Below, piece after piece: positions 44,707 to 55,377 of a stretch of 64,000 nt of DNA. The translations under genes were made by a program, and so were the position numbers. The notes under the pieces are model-generated. The model did not search any database and had not been told where the DNA came from. It was given only the letters and a program-made list of their open reading frames with translations. The DNA comes from Wenzhouxiangellaceae bacterium (GTDB taxonomy: Bacteria; Pseudomonadota; Gammaproteobacteria; Xanthomonadales; Wenzhouxiangellaceae), in the NCBI GenBank assembly GCA_018334995.1, contig JAGXKW010000001.1, forward strand, positions 58,690 through 122,689, written 5' to 3'. The stretch's first letter is position 1. Every line of letters begins with the position of its first letter.

Positions 44707-44862
44707 CGCGCCTCGTTTCCTCCCGCAGCGCGAATCTTAGCACCTCGTGGCGTCAGCCCAATCGCTTGTCTACCTCTTCGGTTGCATTGTTTTGCGACGG
44801 AATTCTCGATCTGCGTTAATCTCTCCGGATTCGCGAACTTCGTGCAAAAAGTCAATCGAACC

Positions 44863-45324
44863 GTGATCTGGCAGCAACACGAGAAGGACCTGATGCGTCG
44901 GGCGCTTGCGCGTGCCGGCGAGGCCGAGGCCGCCGGCGAGGTGGCCGTCGGCGCGGTCGTCGAACTCGATGGTGCGGTCGTGGCCGACGGCAACAACCGG
45001 GTGATTCGCGATTCGGATCCCAGCGGCCATGCCGAGATGGTTGCGCTGCGCCGGGCCTGCGCGCGGGTCGGCAACTACCGGCTGCCCGGCGCCACGCTGT
45101 ACGTGACGCTGGAGCCGTGCGCCATGTGCGCCGGCGCGCTGGTGCACGCGCGCATTCGACGGGTGGTGTTCGCCGCCTGGGATCCGCGCGTCGGCGCCGG
45201 CGGCTCCATCATCAACCTGCTCGACCACCCGCACATGAACCACCGCTGCATCGTCTCTGCCGGGTTGCTGGCCGAAGAGGCCGAGAAAATGCTCAGAAAC
45301 TTCTTCGTCTCCCGGCGTGGCTGA
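44863..45324 (+). CDS. tadA: tRNA-specific adenosine deaminase
   Basis: SGHAEMVALR and TLEPCAMCAGALVHARI zinc motifs; start uncertain (GTG 44863; ORF open from 44782). Confidence 0.92.
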   Translation: MIWQQHEKDLMRRALARAGEAEAAGEVAVGAVVELDGAVVADGNNRVIRDSDPSGHAEMVALRRACARVGNYRLPGATLYVTLEPCAMCAGALVHARIRRVVFAAWDPRVGAGGSIINLLDHPHMNHRCIVSAGLLAEEAEKMLRNFFVSRRG

Positions 45325-45341
45325 AGCCGGCCCCGGCGAAA

Positions 45342-45716
45342 TCAGAGCATGAACAGGCAGATCAGGCCGAGCACGCAAATGACGATGAAACTGCCGCTGA
45401 TGAACAGCACGACGCGAAAGGGCCATCGTCCCAGCGCCTGTTCGCCCAGATCGCCCATTCGATGCCGGTAACGAAGCGTGGCGACGGCGGTAATCACGAT
45501 CGCCACGACGCCCAGCAGGGTCGAGCCGGTCAGGATGATGGCGCCGTGCAGCGTCGTCAGTTCAGCTTCCATCAATTTCGTCAGCGCCAGTCCCCCGGCC
45601 AGGAAGGCAATCGCCGTCTTGACCCAGCTGTTGTAAGTGCGCTCTACCGCCAGAACCGTGCGGGCGTAGGCGAGGTCCGTCCGCCCCTCGGGCCGTTGCG
45701 TTCGTTCGTCGCTCAT
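45342..45716 (-). CDS. DUF202-like small membrane protein
   Basis: DLAYARTVLAVERTYNSWVKTAIAFLAGGLAL..., three TM segments. Confidence 0.75.
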   Translation of the reverse strand: MSDERTQRPEGRTDLAYARTVLAVERTYNSWVKTAIAFLAGGLALTKLMEAELTTLHGAIILTGSTLLGVVAIVITAVATLRYRHRMGDLGEQALGRWPFRVVLFISGSFIVICVLGLICLFML

Positions 45717-45836
45717 GTCGGTCACGTCTCCTGTTGGATTAGTTGCCGTTCCGTTGACCGAAACGGCTTTTGGGAACGATAAACGATCTGCGGGAGAGGA
45801 TTCGCGTAATACGCAGCTTGTCTTGCCGCTCTGCGC

Positions 45837-45842
45837 TATAAT
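45837..45842 (+). promoter_or_regulatory. Candidate -10 box for typA
   Basis: TATAAT, about 40 nt upstream of the typA start; -35 unclear. Confidence 0.4.
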
Positions 45843-45880
45843 GGCCGGCTGCCCCGCCTACTTTTCAGGTCCCACCGAAC

Positions 45881-47683
45881 ATGAAGCTCCGAAACGTCGC
45901 CATCATCGCCCACGTCGATCACGGCAAGACCACGCTGGTCGACCAGCTTCTGCGCCAGTCCGGCGAGTTCGCCGCGCACGAGAAGCTGACCGAGCGGGTG
46001 ATGGATTCCAACGACCAGGAGCGCGAGCGCGGCATCACCATTCTGTCGAAGAACACCGCGATCACCTGGAATGGCTATCGCATCAATATCGTCGACACCC
46101 CGGGCCACGCCGATTTCGGCGGCGAGGTCGAGCGCGTGCTGTCCATGGTCGATTCGGTGCTGCTGCTCGTCGACGCGGTCGACGGGCCGATGCCGCAGAC
46201 CCGGTTCGTGACCCAGAAGGCATTCGACATGGGCTTTCGGCCGATCGTGGTGGTCAACAAGATCGATCGTCCGGGCGCGCGCCCGGACTGGGTCGTCGAC
46301 CAGACCTTCGACCTGTTCGACAAGCTGGGCGCGACCGACGAGCAGCTGGAATTTCCCATCGTTTTCGCATCGGCGCTCAACGGCTACGCCGGCCTGACCA
46401 CGGACGTGACCGAGGGCAACCTGGACCCGCTGTTCGAGACCCTGATCGAGCACGTGCCGGCGCCCGACGTGGATCCGGCCGGGCCGTTCCAGATGCAGGT
46501 CTCGAGCCTGGACTACTCCAGCTATGTGGGCCTGATCGGGATCGGGCGGATCAATCGCGGCAAGGTCAGGCCCGGGCAGAGCCTGGTCATCGTCGATCGC
46601 AACGGCGACCGGCGAAGTGGCAAGGTGATGCAGGTGCTGGGCTTCAAGGGACTGCAGCGCGACGAAGTCGAATCGGCCGAGGCCGGCGATATCGTGGCCA
46701 TTTCCGGCATCGCCGACATCAATATTTCCGACACGCTGTGCGACCCGGCCAATGTCGAGGCGTTGCCGGCGCTGACGGTCGACGAGCCGACCATTCACAT
46801 GACCTTCCAGGTCAACGATTCGCCGTTCGCCGGTACCGAGGGCAAGTACCTGACCAGCCGCCAGCTGCGCGCGCGGCTGTTCCAGGAAGCCAGCCACAAC
46901 GTGGCGCTGCAAGTCCACGATACGCAGAACCCGGACCAGTTCGACGTCGCCGGCCGGGGCGAGCTGCATCTTTCAGTGCTGATCGAGACGATGCGCCGCG
47001 AAGGCTATGAACTTGCGGTTTCACGCCCGCGCGTGCGCAAGCGCGAGGTCGACGGCGAGACGCTGGAACCCTGGGAGCAGGTCGTGCTCGACATGGACGA
47101 GCAATACCAGGGCGCGGTGATGCAGGCCATGGGCGAGCGCAAGGCCCGGATGGAGAACATGTACCCGGACGGCGAAGGCCGCGTGCGGCTGGATTACATG
47201 GCGCCGGCGCGCGGCCTGATCGGCTTCCAGAGCATTTATCGCACCATGACCGCCGGCACCGGGCTGTTCTTCCGCGTATTCGACCACTGGGGGCCGGCCA
47301 CCGACCGGATCGCACCGCGCCAGAACGGAACCCTGGTGAGCATGGAGCAGGGCACCACCAACGCCTACGCGCTGTTCACCCTGCAGGATCGCGGCAAGCT
47401 GTTCGTCGGGCCGGGTGAGGAGGTCTACGAGGGCCAGATCGTGGGCCTGCACAGCCGGGCCAACGACCTGGTGGTCAATCCGCTGAAGGCCAAGAAGCTT
47501 TCCAATGTGCGCGCGGCCGGCAAGGACGACGCGCTGCTGTTGACCCCGCCGGTGCGCATGAGCCTGGAGCAGGCGCTGGAATTCCTGGCCGACGACGAAC
47601 TCATGGAAGTCACGCCGGGCCACATCCGACTGCGCAAGCGCCTGCTCAAGGAGCACGAGCGCAAGCGCGCCGCGCGCGCCTGA
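45881..47683 (+). CDS. typA: Translational GTPase TypA/BipA
   Basis: 600 aa; [45 protein letters not shown]. Confidence 0.97.
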   Translation: MKLRNVAIIAHVDHGKTTLVDQLLRQSGEFAAHEKLTERVMDSNDQERERGITILSKNTAITWNGYRINIVDTPGHADFGGEVERVLSMVDSVLLLVDAVDGPMPQTRFVTQKAFDMGFRPIVVVNKIDRPGARPDWVVDQTFDLFDKLGATDEQLEFPIVFASALNGYAGLTTDVTEGNLDPLFETLIEHVPAPDVDPAGPFQMQVSSLDYSSYVGLIGIGRINRGKVRPGQSLVIVDRNGDRRSGKVMQVLGFKGLQRDEVESAEAGDIVAISGIADINISDTLCDPANVEALPALTVDEPTIHMTFQVNDSPFAGTEGKYLTSRQLRARLFQEASHNVALQVHDTQNPDQFDVAGRGELHLSVLIETMRREGYELAVSRPRVRKREVDGETLEPWEQVVLDMDEQYQGAVMQAMGERKARMENMYPDGEGRVRLDYMAPARGLIGFQSIYRTMTAGTGLFFRVFDHWGPATDRIAPRQNGTLVSMEQGTTNAYALFTLQDRGKLFVGPGEEVYEGQIVGLHSRANDLVVNPLKAKKLSNVRAAGKDDALLLTPPVRMSLEQALEFLADDELMEVTPGHIRLRKRLLKEHERKRAARA

Positions 47684-47720
47684 TGGTTACCGGGCAACCG
47701 CCGGCACGACACGCGCGCCA

Positions 47721-48461
47721 CTAGTCGGGATCTTCCTCCCAGTCCGCTTCGTCGAGGTAGGCGTCGTAGTCGGGCGTGGCCGACTCGCCGGTGATCTTGT
47801 ACTCACGGTTCTGCAGCCAGGCATCGCGCACGAACAGATATTCGTCGAAGGCGTCTTCGAGCTGTTCTTCGCGGTCCAGCACGTTGGCGCGCTGCTGGAT
47901 CAGGTCCCAGGCGATGCCGTAACCGCGCCCGTCGACGGCCTTGCGCCATAGCAGGTCGTAATAGGCCTCGGCCGGCCGGGCCAGGCCGTCGCGCAGCGTG
48001 GAAGGGCCCAGCAGCGGCAGCATGAAATAGCGCGAATCCTCCCAGCCCCATATCGCCAGCGCCTGGCCCAGGTCCTCGTCGTACTGCGGCACGCCCGACC
48101 GGGTCGCGACATCGAAAAATCCGGCCAGGCCGAAAACGGAGTTCATGGTGAATCGAACCATGCTCGTGACGGTGTCCGCCGGACGCCCCTGCAGCGCCAG
48201 GCTGACCGTCGTCCGCACGGATTTCAGATTGTCGAAGAAATTGGTGATGCCGGTCTCGACCGGATCGGGCACGACGTATTCGTAACCGGTCGCCACCGGA
48301 CGGAAGAGGGCCTTGTCCAGGGTCCGGTTGAACTTGTACATGTTGCGGTTGTACGGCTCCCACGGATCGATGGGGTCGCGCTCGTCCGGGGGCGGTGCAC
48401 TGGTGGCGCAGGCAGTCAGCAGCAGCGCCAGCAGCAAAGTCGTCAGCGGCCTGAAATTCAT
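47721..48461 (-). CDS. mlaA: MlaA/VacJ lipoprotein
   Basis: Lipobox LLLTACATS; DPWEPYNRNMYKFNRTLDKALFRPVATGYEYVVP. Confidence 0.95.
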   Translation of the reverse strand: MNFRPLTTLLLALLLTACATSAPPPDERDPIDPWEPYNRNMYKFNRTLDKALFRPVATGYEYVVPDPVETGITNFFDNLKSVRTTVSLALQGRPADTVTSMVRFTMNSVFGLAGFFDVATRSGVPQYDEDLGQALAIWGWEDSRYFMLPLLGPSTLRDGLARPAEAYYDLLWRKAVDGRGYGIAWDLIQQRANVLDREEQLEDAFDEYLFVRDAWLQNREYKITGESATPDYDAYLDEADWEEDPD

Positions 48462-48748
48462 TCCTGTTTCCATCCCAGAAGTTCGTCGACGTGGCTCAGT
48501 CCGGCGATCGTCTGCAAGGCTTCGGGCGGCTGCTCGAAGCGGACGTCGCCGCCGGCCTGACGCGCCCATTGCTTCCATTCCAGCAGCAGCGCAATTGCGG
48601 CGGAGTCGGTGGCTTCCAGCCCGGAAAGGTCGATGCTTTCGGGAACGCCGCCTTTTTTCCAATCGAGATGTTCGCGATAAACGGACGGAACCTCGTCGAC
48701 CGTCAGACGTCCTTCCAGCCGAAAGGATTGGCTCCGGCTATTTGTCAT
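48458..48748 (-). CDS. mlaB: STAS-domain protein MlaB
   Basis: IDLSGLEATDSAAIALLLEWKQWARQAG; position in the mla operon. Confidence 0.88.
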   Translation of the reverse strand: MTNSRSQSFRLEGRLTVDEVPSVYREHLDWKKGGVPESIDLSGLEATDSAAIALLLEWKQWARQAGGDVRFEQPPEALQTIAGLSHVDELLGWKQE

Positions 48749-49361
48749 CGACCTCGATCTCCACTTCGCCCTGCTTGAGCTTTTCGAGCGTGGCGTCGAA
48801 GCCCTCCTGGCGGATCTGCTCGCCGATCTGGTTGCGGAATGTCGTGACATACGAAATGCCTTCGACGATCACGTCGAAAATTTTCCAGCTTTTGTCGGTC
48901 TTGCGGAATACGTAATCGACCGGCGCTTCCTCGCCGTTGTTCATCTGCACGCGTGTCTTGACCCGGGTCATGCGCTCGGTATTGTCGCCGGCCAGCGGTC
49001 GTATTTCGACCTGGTCGCGAGTCTGGAAATCGAGCAACCCATCTGCATATCGCCGGATCAGCAGTTCGCTGAGCGCATCGGAGAATTCCTCGATTTTCTC
49101 GCGCTCCATGCCGCGTGACGACCGGCCCAGTACCAGCCGACCCGAATACAGCGTGTCGACTTCGTCCAGCAGGATGGGGCGGATGTCGTCGCGCAACGCC
49201 TGAATATCGTTTTCGTACATTTCCCGGTTCTCGTCGACCAGACTGAAGAGTTCATTGGTGGTCTCGCGCACGATATCGACGGGGCCGCGCTCGGTCTGTG
49301 CGGCCAGGCCGGCGGCCAGCACGAGCGACAGCGTGGCGAAAATCGTTCTGGATCCAATCAT
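48738..49361 (-). CDS. mlaC: Phospholipid-binding periplasmic protein MlaC
   Basis: Signal peptide; SWKIFDVIVEGISYVTTFRNQIGEQIRQEGFDATLEKL. Confidence 0.94.
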   Translation of the reverse strand: MIGSRTIFATLSLVLAAGLAAQTERGPVDIVRETTNELFSLVDENREMYENDIQALRDDIRPILLDEVDTLYSGRLVLGRSSRGMEREKIEEFSDALSELLIRRYADGLLDFQTRDQVEIRPLAGDNTERMTRVKTRVQMNNGEEAPVDYVFRKTDKSWKIFDVIVEGISYVTTFRNQIGEQIRQEGFDATLEKLKQGEVEIEVDDK

Positions 49362-49825
49362 TCGTCTTCCTCCTCGGTGTTGAACAGGTAACGCCCGATC
49401 AGCTGTTCCAGCACCACGGCAGAATTCGTCAGCAGAATGCGATCACCGTCGTTCAGCGCATCCGGTGCGCCGCCGGGCTCGAGGCCCACGTACTGGTCGC
49501 CGAGGATGCCGGAGGTCAGTACCGAAGCGGAAGTGTCGGACGGCAGGTCGTCGTACTCGGTGTCGATTTGCATGACGACCCGGGCCTCCAGCGTTTCCTG
49601 GTCCAGTTCGATGGAGTCGACCCGGCCGATGGTCACGCCGGCCATGGCGACCGGTGCGCGAATCTTCAGTCCGCCGATGTTGGTGAAATAGGCGTTGACC
49701 GCGTAGGTTTCCCGGCTCTTGATCCCACTGGTGTCGGTGGCCTGTACGGCGAGAAAGATCAGGGCCGCGATGCCGAGCAGCAGAAAAATGCCGGCGGCGA
49801 TTTCAACTTGATTGGATGATTTCAT
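49358..49825 (-). CDS. mlaD: MCE-domain protein MlaD
   Basis: VEIAAGIFLLLGIAALIFLAVQ...YFTNIGGLKIRAPVAMAGVTIGRVDSIELD. Confidence 0.95.
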   Translation of the reverse strand: MKSSNQVEIAAGIFLLLGIAALIFLAVQATDTSGIKSRETYAVNAYFTNIGGLKIRAPVAMAGVTIGRVDSIELDQETLEARVVMQIDTEYDDLPSDTSASVLTSGILGDQYVGLEPGGAPDALNDGDRILLTNSAVVLEQLIGRYLFNTEEEDE

Positions 49826-49847
49826 AACGGTATCTATTCCTGAAAAC

Positions 49848-50615
49848 TTACAACATCAGTGCCGAGAGCACGAAGTCCAGCAACAGCACCGAGATCGCCG
49901 TGGCGATCACGGTGCTCGTTGTGGCGCTCGCTACGCCTTCACTGGTGGGTTTCGCCGTCCAGCCGAAATACACCGCCAGCCAGCTTGCGATCACGCCGAA
50001 TGCGACCGCCTTGAGCATGCCGGTGCCGAAATCTTCCCATAGCCCGATGCTGTTCTGCATGTTGCCCCAGAAGGTGATCGGGTCGATGGCCATGATGCCG
50101 ATGCCGAAGACCACGCCACCGAGCAGCGCCATGAAGTTGAAGATCAGCGTCAGCACCGGCACTGCAATCATTCCGGCCAGCAGCCGGGGCTGGACGATGC
50201 GTTCGAGCGGATCGATCCCCATCAGGTCCAGCGCGTCGATCTGTTCGGTCGCGCGCATCAGCCCGATCTCGGCGGCCACCGCCGTGCCGGCGCGCCCGGC
50301 GAACAGGATCGAGGTCAGCACCGGCCCCAGTTCCTTGAAAAGCGACAGGCCAAGGACCGTGCTGACCGAGTCGCCGGCGCCGAAACGATTCAGCGTGTCG
50401 TAGGTCTGCAGCGTCATGACGAGTCCGACGAAAAAACCCGACATCATGATGATGATCAGAGACCGTACGCCGATGTAATAGATCTGGCGCATGGTTTCGC
50501 CGGCATGAAAGAACGAGCATTTCATGCCGCTCAGTGCCTGCAGCAGAAACATGCCGGCGTTGCCCAGCCGGCGGACCGCACCGATCACCCAGGGTTGCGA
50601 GGCTTCGCCGCTCAT
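49848..50615 (-). CDS. mlaE: ABC permease MlaE
   Basis: ELGPVLTSILFAGRAGTAVAAEIGLMRATEQIDALDLMGIDPLE. Confidence 0.96.
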   Translation of the reverse strand: MSGEASQPWVIGAVRRLGNAGMFLLQALSGMKCSFFHAGETMRQIYYIGVRSLIIIMMSGFFVGLVMTLQTYDTLNRFGAGDSVSTVLGLSLFKELGPVLTSILFAGRAGTAVAAEIGLMRATEQIDALDLMGIDPLERIVQPRLLAGMIAVPVLTLIFNFMALLGGVVFGIGIMAIDPITFWGNMQNSIGLWEDFGTGMLKAVAFGVIASWLAVYFGWTAKPTSEGVASATTSTVIATAISVLLLDFVLSALML

Positions 50616-51445
50616 TCGGATTCTCCGATCAACTGGGTTTCGAGGTCGGGCGCCGGATAATGGAACGGCACCGGCCCGTCGGGCAGGCCGTCGAGAAACT
50701 GGCGGATGATTTCGTTGTCGTCCGAGCCCAGCTGGTCGGGAACGCCGCAGGCCACGACTTTGCCGTTGGCCATGATGCAGGCATAGTCGGCGAACTTGGA
50801 CACCTCGGCGACATCATGGGTGATGACGATGCTGGTAATGCCGACAACGCGGTTGATCTGTCGGATCAGCCGCCCGACCGCGGCCAGCGAGATCGGATCC
50901 AGCCCGGCGAACGGTTCGTCGTAGAGCATCAGGTCCGGGTCCAGCGCCAGCGCGCGCGCCGTGGCCACGCGTCGCACCATGCCGCCGGACAGCTGCTGCG
51001 GATACATTTGCGCCGCCCCGCGCAGGCCCACGGCCTGGAGTTTCAGCAGCACCAGCTTCTCGATCAGGCTGTCCGGCAGTTCGGTGTGTTCACGCAGCGG
51101 CAAGGCGACGTTGTCGAAACAGGTCATGTCGGTCAGAAGCGCGCCGTTTTGCAGCAGTACGCCGATGTGGCGACGCACGGCGTTGAGATCTCCGCGATCG
51201 AGTTCGCACACATCGATGTCGCCCACGAATACCCGGCCCCCATCCGGTTTGAGCTGCCCGGTAATCAGCTTGAGCGCGGTGGTCTTGCCCGAGCCGCTCG
51301 GGCCCATGATCGCGGTGACCTTGCCGGCCGGGACTTCCAGGTTGAAGCCGTCGAGCACCAGTTGGCCGCTGCGAACGATTCGCACATCCTCGAGACGAAT
51401 CGCCGGGAGGTCCGGTTTGATGATGCTGGAAGTGTCCAAGGTCAC
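50612..51445 (-). CDS. mlaF: ABC ATP-binding protein MlaF
   Basis: Walker A GPSGSGKT; LSGGMVRRVATARALALDPDLMLYDEPFAGLDP. Confidence 0.96.
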   Translation of the reverse strand: MTLDTSSIIKPDLPAIRLEDVRIVRSGQLVLDGFNLEVPAGKVTAIMGPSGSGKTTALKLITGQLKPDGGRVFVGDIDVCELDRGDLNAVRRHIGVLLQNGALLTDMTCFDNVALPLREHTELPDSLIEKLVLLKLQAVGLRGAAQMYPQQLSGGMVRRVATARALALDPDLMLYDEPFAGLDPISLAAVGRLIRQINRVVGITSIVITHDVAEVSKFADYACIMANGKVVACGVPDQLGSDDNEIIRQFLDGLPDGPVPFHYPAPDLETQLIGESE

Positions 51446-51706
51446 TGAAATCCCGATGTTTTTTTACACGCGCGTTCGACTTCGGATCGACGGGTCACGG
51501 TCGCAAACGCAATCCGGCTTTTTCGACGCCGGGCTCCAGACTCTCGACGCCGGATATAGTTTACGTCGGCAGCAGTCGATTCGCCGAACCGGGCGCGTTG
51601 AAAGCAGACCGCCGGCGGCTAGGCCCGCTTGCAGCGACATGGCAAAAGCAGACTACGGACGGCGCCAGGGCCGCGTCAGGATGCCGCTGCGGCCATTACA
51701 CCATCG

Positions 51707-53047
51707 TTACAGGATGTAGCGGCTGAGATCTTCGTCCTCGGCCAGGTCGCCCAGATGCTTGTCGACATATTCGGCATCGACCACCACCCGGCTGCCCGAC
51801 TGGTCGGGGGCCGCGTATGAAATCTCGTCGAGCAGTCGTTCCATCACGGTATGCAGCCGGCGAGCGCCGATATTCTCGGTCGACTCGTTGACCGAGTAGC
51901 TGATTTCGGCCAGGCGCCGAATTGCGTCGTCGGCAAACTCCAGGTCCACGCCTTCGGTGGCCATCAGCGCGCGGTACTGCTCGGTGAGCGAGGCGTCGGG
52001 CTCGGTCAGGATGCGCTCGAAGTCCCCGGTCGAAAGCGCGCGCAGCTCGACCCGTATCGGCAGCCGGCCCTGCAGCTCCGGTACCAGGTCGGAGGGCTTG
52101 GCCAGATGGAATGCGCCGGATGCGATGAACAGCATGTGGTCGGTATTGACCGTGCCGTACTTGGTGTTGACGGTCGATCCCTCGACCAGCGGCAGCAGGT
52201 CGCGCTGCACGCCTTCGCGCGAGACCTCGGCACCCGAGCCCTGCTCGGCCCGGCGGCAGACCTTGTCGATCTCGTCGATGAACACGATGCCGTTCTGTTG
52301 CGCGTTTTCCAGGCCCTGCTGCTTGACTTCCTCGTCGTTGATCAGCGCCGCGGCTTCCTGCTCGATCAGGATCGGCAGGGCGTCCCTGACCTTCATGCGG
52401 CGCTTCTTGCTGCGCTCACCGGCGACGTTGGAAAACATCTGCTGCAGCTGGCTGGTCATCTCCTCCATGCCGGGCGGGGCCATGATGTCGACGCCGACGT
52501 TCATCGAGATGTCCACCTCGACCTCGCTTTCATTGAGCTCGCCGGCCAGCAACTTGTCCATCAGTTTTCGCCGGGTGCCGGACTGTTCTTCGGAAGGCTG
52601 TTCCGGGCTGTTGGCAAAGCCGGTGGACTGGCGGCGCGGCAACAGCAGGTCGACGACCCGCTCGCAGGCCGCTTCCTCGGCGCGCGAACGCACCGACTGC
52701 ATGGCCGCGTCGCGCGCCATCTTGACCGAGATCTCGGCCAGGTCGCGGATGATGGATTCGACGTCCTTGCCGACGTAGCCGACTTCGGTGAACTTGGTCG
52801 CTTCGATCTTGATGAACGGCGCGCGCGCAAGCGCCGCCAGCCGGCGTGCGATTTCAGTCTTGCCGACGCCGGTGGGACCGATCATCAGGATGTTCTTGGG
52901 CGTGATTTCCGGCCGCAACTTCTCGTCGACCTGCATCCGGCGCCAGCGGTTGCGCAGGGCAATGGCCACGGCGCGCTTGGCCGCCGACTGGCCGATGATG
53001 TAGCGGTCCAGCTCCTGGACGATCTCGCGCGGGGTCATGTAGGACAT
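51707..53047 (-). CDS. hslU: ATP-dependent protease ATPase subunit HslU
   Basis: [50 protein letters not shown]-terminus EDLSRYIL. Confidence 0.97.
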   Translation of the reverse strand: MSYMTPREIVQELDRYIIGQSAAKRAVAIALRNRWRRMQVDEKLRPEITPKNILMIGPTGVGKTEIARRLAALARAPFIKIEATKFTEVGYVGKDVESIIRDLAEISVKMARDAAMQSVRSRAEEAACERVVDLLLPRRQSTGFANSPEQPSEEQSGTRRKLMDKLLAGELNESEVEVDISMNVGVDIMAPPGMEEMTSQLQQMFSNVAGERSKKRRMKVRDALPILIEQEAAALINDEEVKQQGLENAQQNGIVFIDEIDKVCRRAEQGSGAEVSREGVQRDLLPLVEGSTVNTKYGTVNTDHMLFIASGAFHLAKPSDLVPELQGRLPIRVELRALSTGDFERILTEPDASLTEQYRALMATEGVDLEFADDAIRRLAEISYSVNESTENIGARRLHTVMERLLDEISYAAPDQSGSRVVVDAEYVDKHLGDLAEDEDLSRYIL

Positions 53048-53048
53048 A

Positions 53049-53591
53049 TCAGGAAATCTCCAGCGATTCGATGATGTGCTGGCCATTGGTGTAGATGCAG
53101 ATCTCGCCGGCAATGGTCAGCGCCTGACGGCAGATGGTTTCGGCGTCGGCTTCGGTGTTGCGCATCAGACCCATCGCCGCGGCCTGGGCGTACGGACCGC
53201 CCGATCCGATCGCGATCAGGCCCTGTTCGGGCTCGATGACATCTCCGTTGCCGGAAATGATCAGCGAGGCCTCCGGGTTGGCCACGGCCAGCAGCGCTTC
53301 GAGCCGGCGCAGCATCCGGTCGGTGCGCCAGTCCTTGGCCAGTTCCACGGCCGCACGTGTCAAATGTCCGGAATGCTGCTCCAGCTTGGCCTCGAACCGT
53401 TCGAACAGCGTGAATGCATCGGCCGTGGCGCCGGCGAAGCCCGCGATGACCTGATTCTTGTAGAGCTTGCGCACCTTGCGCGCGTTGGACTTCATGATGG
53501 TGTTGCCGAGCGTGACCTGGCCGTCGCCGCCGATGACGACCTGGTTATCCCTGCGCACCGAGACGATGGTGGTGCCGTGAAATTGTTCCAT
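53049..53591 (-). CDS. hslV: ATP-dependent protease peptidase subunit HslV
   Basis: [34 protein letters not shown]. Confidence 0.97.
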   Translation of the reverse strand: MEQFHGTTIVSVRRDNQVVIGGDGQVTLGNTIMKSNARKVRKLYKNQVIAGFAGATADAFTLFERFEAKLEQHSGHLTRAAVELAKDWRTDRMLRRLEALLAVANPEASLIISGNGDVIEPEQGLIAIGSGGPYAQAAAMGLMRNTEADAETICRQALTIAGEICIYTNGQHIIESLEIS

Positions 53592-53874
53592 TGAAAATCC
53601 GATGACATGCCTGAATCTAGGCAGATGGGGCCGGACGCGCCCCCGGTCAACCAATGCCGGCGGATTCTTTCGGTTCCGACCCGGACAAAACCGCACGGTA
53701 AGACCGTATGGCAGACCCGCCCGGGCAAGGTATTTCGATTCACTATTGACGTCATAAAAACAATCAATTTGATATATGAGCGCCGCGGACCTATTCTGTA
53801 GGCCGTCGGCACGAAATGCTGCCGCTCGAGTTCGATTTTGCGAGCAATACACACAATCACAGGAGATCATCGAA

Positions 53875-54414
53875 ATGTTGACGATTGGCGACAAGTTTCC
53901 GAATTTCAATCTGAAGGCCACCGTGGATACCGACATCAACTCGGCATTCACCGATATCGACACCAACACCTACAGCGGCAAGTGGTTGCTGGTGTTTTTC
54001 TATCCGAAGGACTTCACCTTCGTCTGCCCGACCGAAATCAAGGCGTTCAGCGACCTCAAGGATGAGTTTGCCGATCGCGATTGCGAAGTCCTGGCAGCCA
54101 GCACCGATACCGAATTCGTGCATATGGCCTGGCGCCAGCATCACGAAGACCTGAAGGACCTGCAGATTCCGATGCTCGCCGACGTCAAGCGCGAACTGTC
54201 GGGTGCGCTGGGCATCCTGCATGCCGAAGAAGGCGTCGCGACCCGCGCCACCTTCCTGGTCGACCCGCAGGGCATTATTCGCCACGTATCGGTGACCGAC
54301 ATGAACGTCGGCCGCAACCCGAAGGAAGTCCTGCGCATCCTCGACGCGTTGCAGACCGACGAACTTTGCCCGTGCAACTGGTCGCCGGGCGAGGACACGC
54401 TGCAGGCGGCCTGA
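53875..54414 (+). CDS. ahpC: 2-Cys peroxiredoxin (AhpC-type)
   Basis: [21 protein letters not shown]-terminal ELCPCNW. Confidence 0.92.
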   Translation: MLTIGDKFPNFNLKATVDTDINSAFTDIDTNTYSGKWLLVFFYPKDFTFVCPTEIKAFSDLKDEFADRDCEVLAASTDTEFVHMAWRQHHEDLKDLQIPMLADVKRELSGALGILHAEEGVATRATFLVDPQGIIRHVSVTDMNVGRNPKEVLRILDALQTDELCPCNWSPGEDTLQAA

Positions 54415-54485
54415 GGACGAGGCGCAGATCCGCACGTCGCGGGTCGGGCACTCCGACTCCGTGATTGACGGCCGACCCTCGAAAT

Positions 54486-54518
54486 GCCGGCGCACGGTTC
54501 TTCCGGCGCCGGCTTTTT
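54486..54518 (+). terminator. Rho-independent terminator after ahpC
   Basis: GCCGGCG ... CGCCGGC stem followed by TTTTT. Confidence 0.75.
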
Positions 54519-54655
54519 GATCGCCTACTGCCGGCGAATCGGAACCGCCGATTCGAGGCTTCAACCGGCTCGGCAGCGTCAAGTTCCTGCAACCCGCGCA
54601 AGCGCAAGGCGCGCATCCGCGAAGCCAGAAGTTTCCGAAACCCAAGGAGTTCGAA

Positions 54656-55210
54656 ATGAACATCAACGATCTCAAGCAGCAGTTGCCCGATTACGCCAAG
54701 GATCTCAAGATCAACTTCGGCAACGTGCTCGATACCGAACAGCACGAACACCTCAACGCCGCGCAGGTCTGGGGCACCGCGCTGGCCACTGCGATCGCCA
54801 GCCGCAACAAGGCGCTGATCGAGGTCATCGAGTCGCAGGCACGCGAAAACCTGGACGCCGATTACTTCAAGGCGGCCAAGGCGGCCGCGGCCATGATGGG
54901 CATGAACAATATCTATTACCGGTTCCTGCACCTTTCGAGCAACGACGAATACGCCAGTCTGCCGGCGCGCCTGCGCATGACCATCGTCGGCAGCCCCGGT
55001 ATCGAAAAGGCCGATTTCGAACTGTTCAGCCTGGCCGTCTCGGCCATCAACGGCTGCGGCATGTGCATCGACAGCCATGAAAAGATCCTGATCAAGGCCG
55101 GTTTCAGCGCCAAGTCCATCCAGGATGCGGTGCGCATCGCCTCGGTCATGCACGCCGTGGCCGTGGTCCTCGAAACCGATCCGGACGTCGACGTTCAGGC
55201 GGCCGCCTGA
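54656..55210 (+). CDS. ahpD: AhpD-like alkylhydroperoxidase (carboxymuconolactone decarboxylase family)
   Basis: CxxC active site NGCGMCIDSHEKIL; follows ahpC. Confidence 0.92.
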   Translation: MNINDLKQQLPDYAKDLKINFGNVLDTEQHEHLNAAQVWGTALATAIASRNKALIEVIESQARENLDADYFKAAKAAAAMMGMNNIYYRFLHLSSNDEYASLPARLRMTIVGSPGIEKADFELFSLAVSAINGCGMCIDSHEKILIKAGFSAKSIQDAVRIASVMHAVAVVLETDPDVDVQAAA

Positions 55211-55237
55211 CGGTCCCGCCCGCTCGAGCATGATCGG

Positions 55238-55271
55238 CGCCGGCGCACGGATCATCCGTCGCCGGCGTTTT
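55238..55271 (+). terminator. Rho-independent terminator after ahpD
   Basis: CGCCGGCG-C-ACGGA-TCA-TCCGT-CGCCGGCG stem followed by TTTT. Confidence 0.8.
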
Positions 55272-55377
55272 CATTTCCGGTCGTCGAATCGGGTCTGCGC
55301 ACGCCGCGGCTTTCTGACGTTCCGGTCGGGGATGTAGACTGTTCTGAGAGCGCAACGAAAAGGGGCGTAGGCGGTCC

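Noticed and set aside
51446-51706. Missing gene between mlaF and hslU
   Set aside because: No ORF here shows convincing coding character; treated as the mla promoter/spacer region.
53700-53874. OxyR site in the hslV-ahpC divergent region
   Set aside because: AT-rich and promoter-like, but I could not fit an ATAG-N7-CTAT-N7-ATAG-N7-CTAT pattern.
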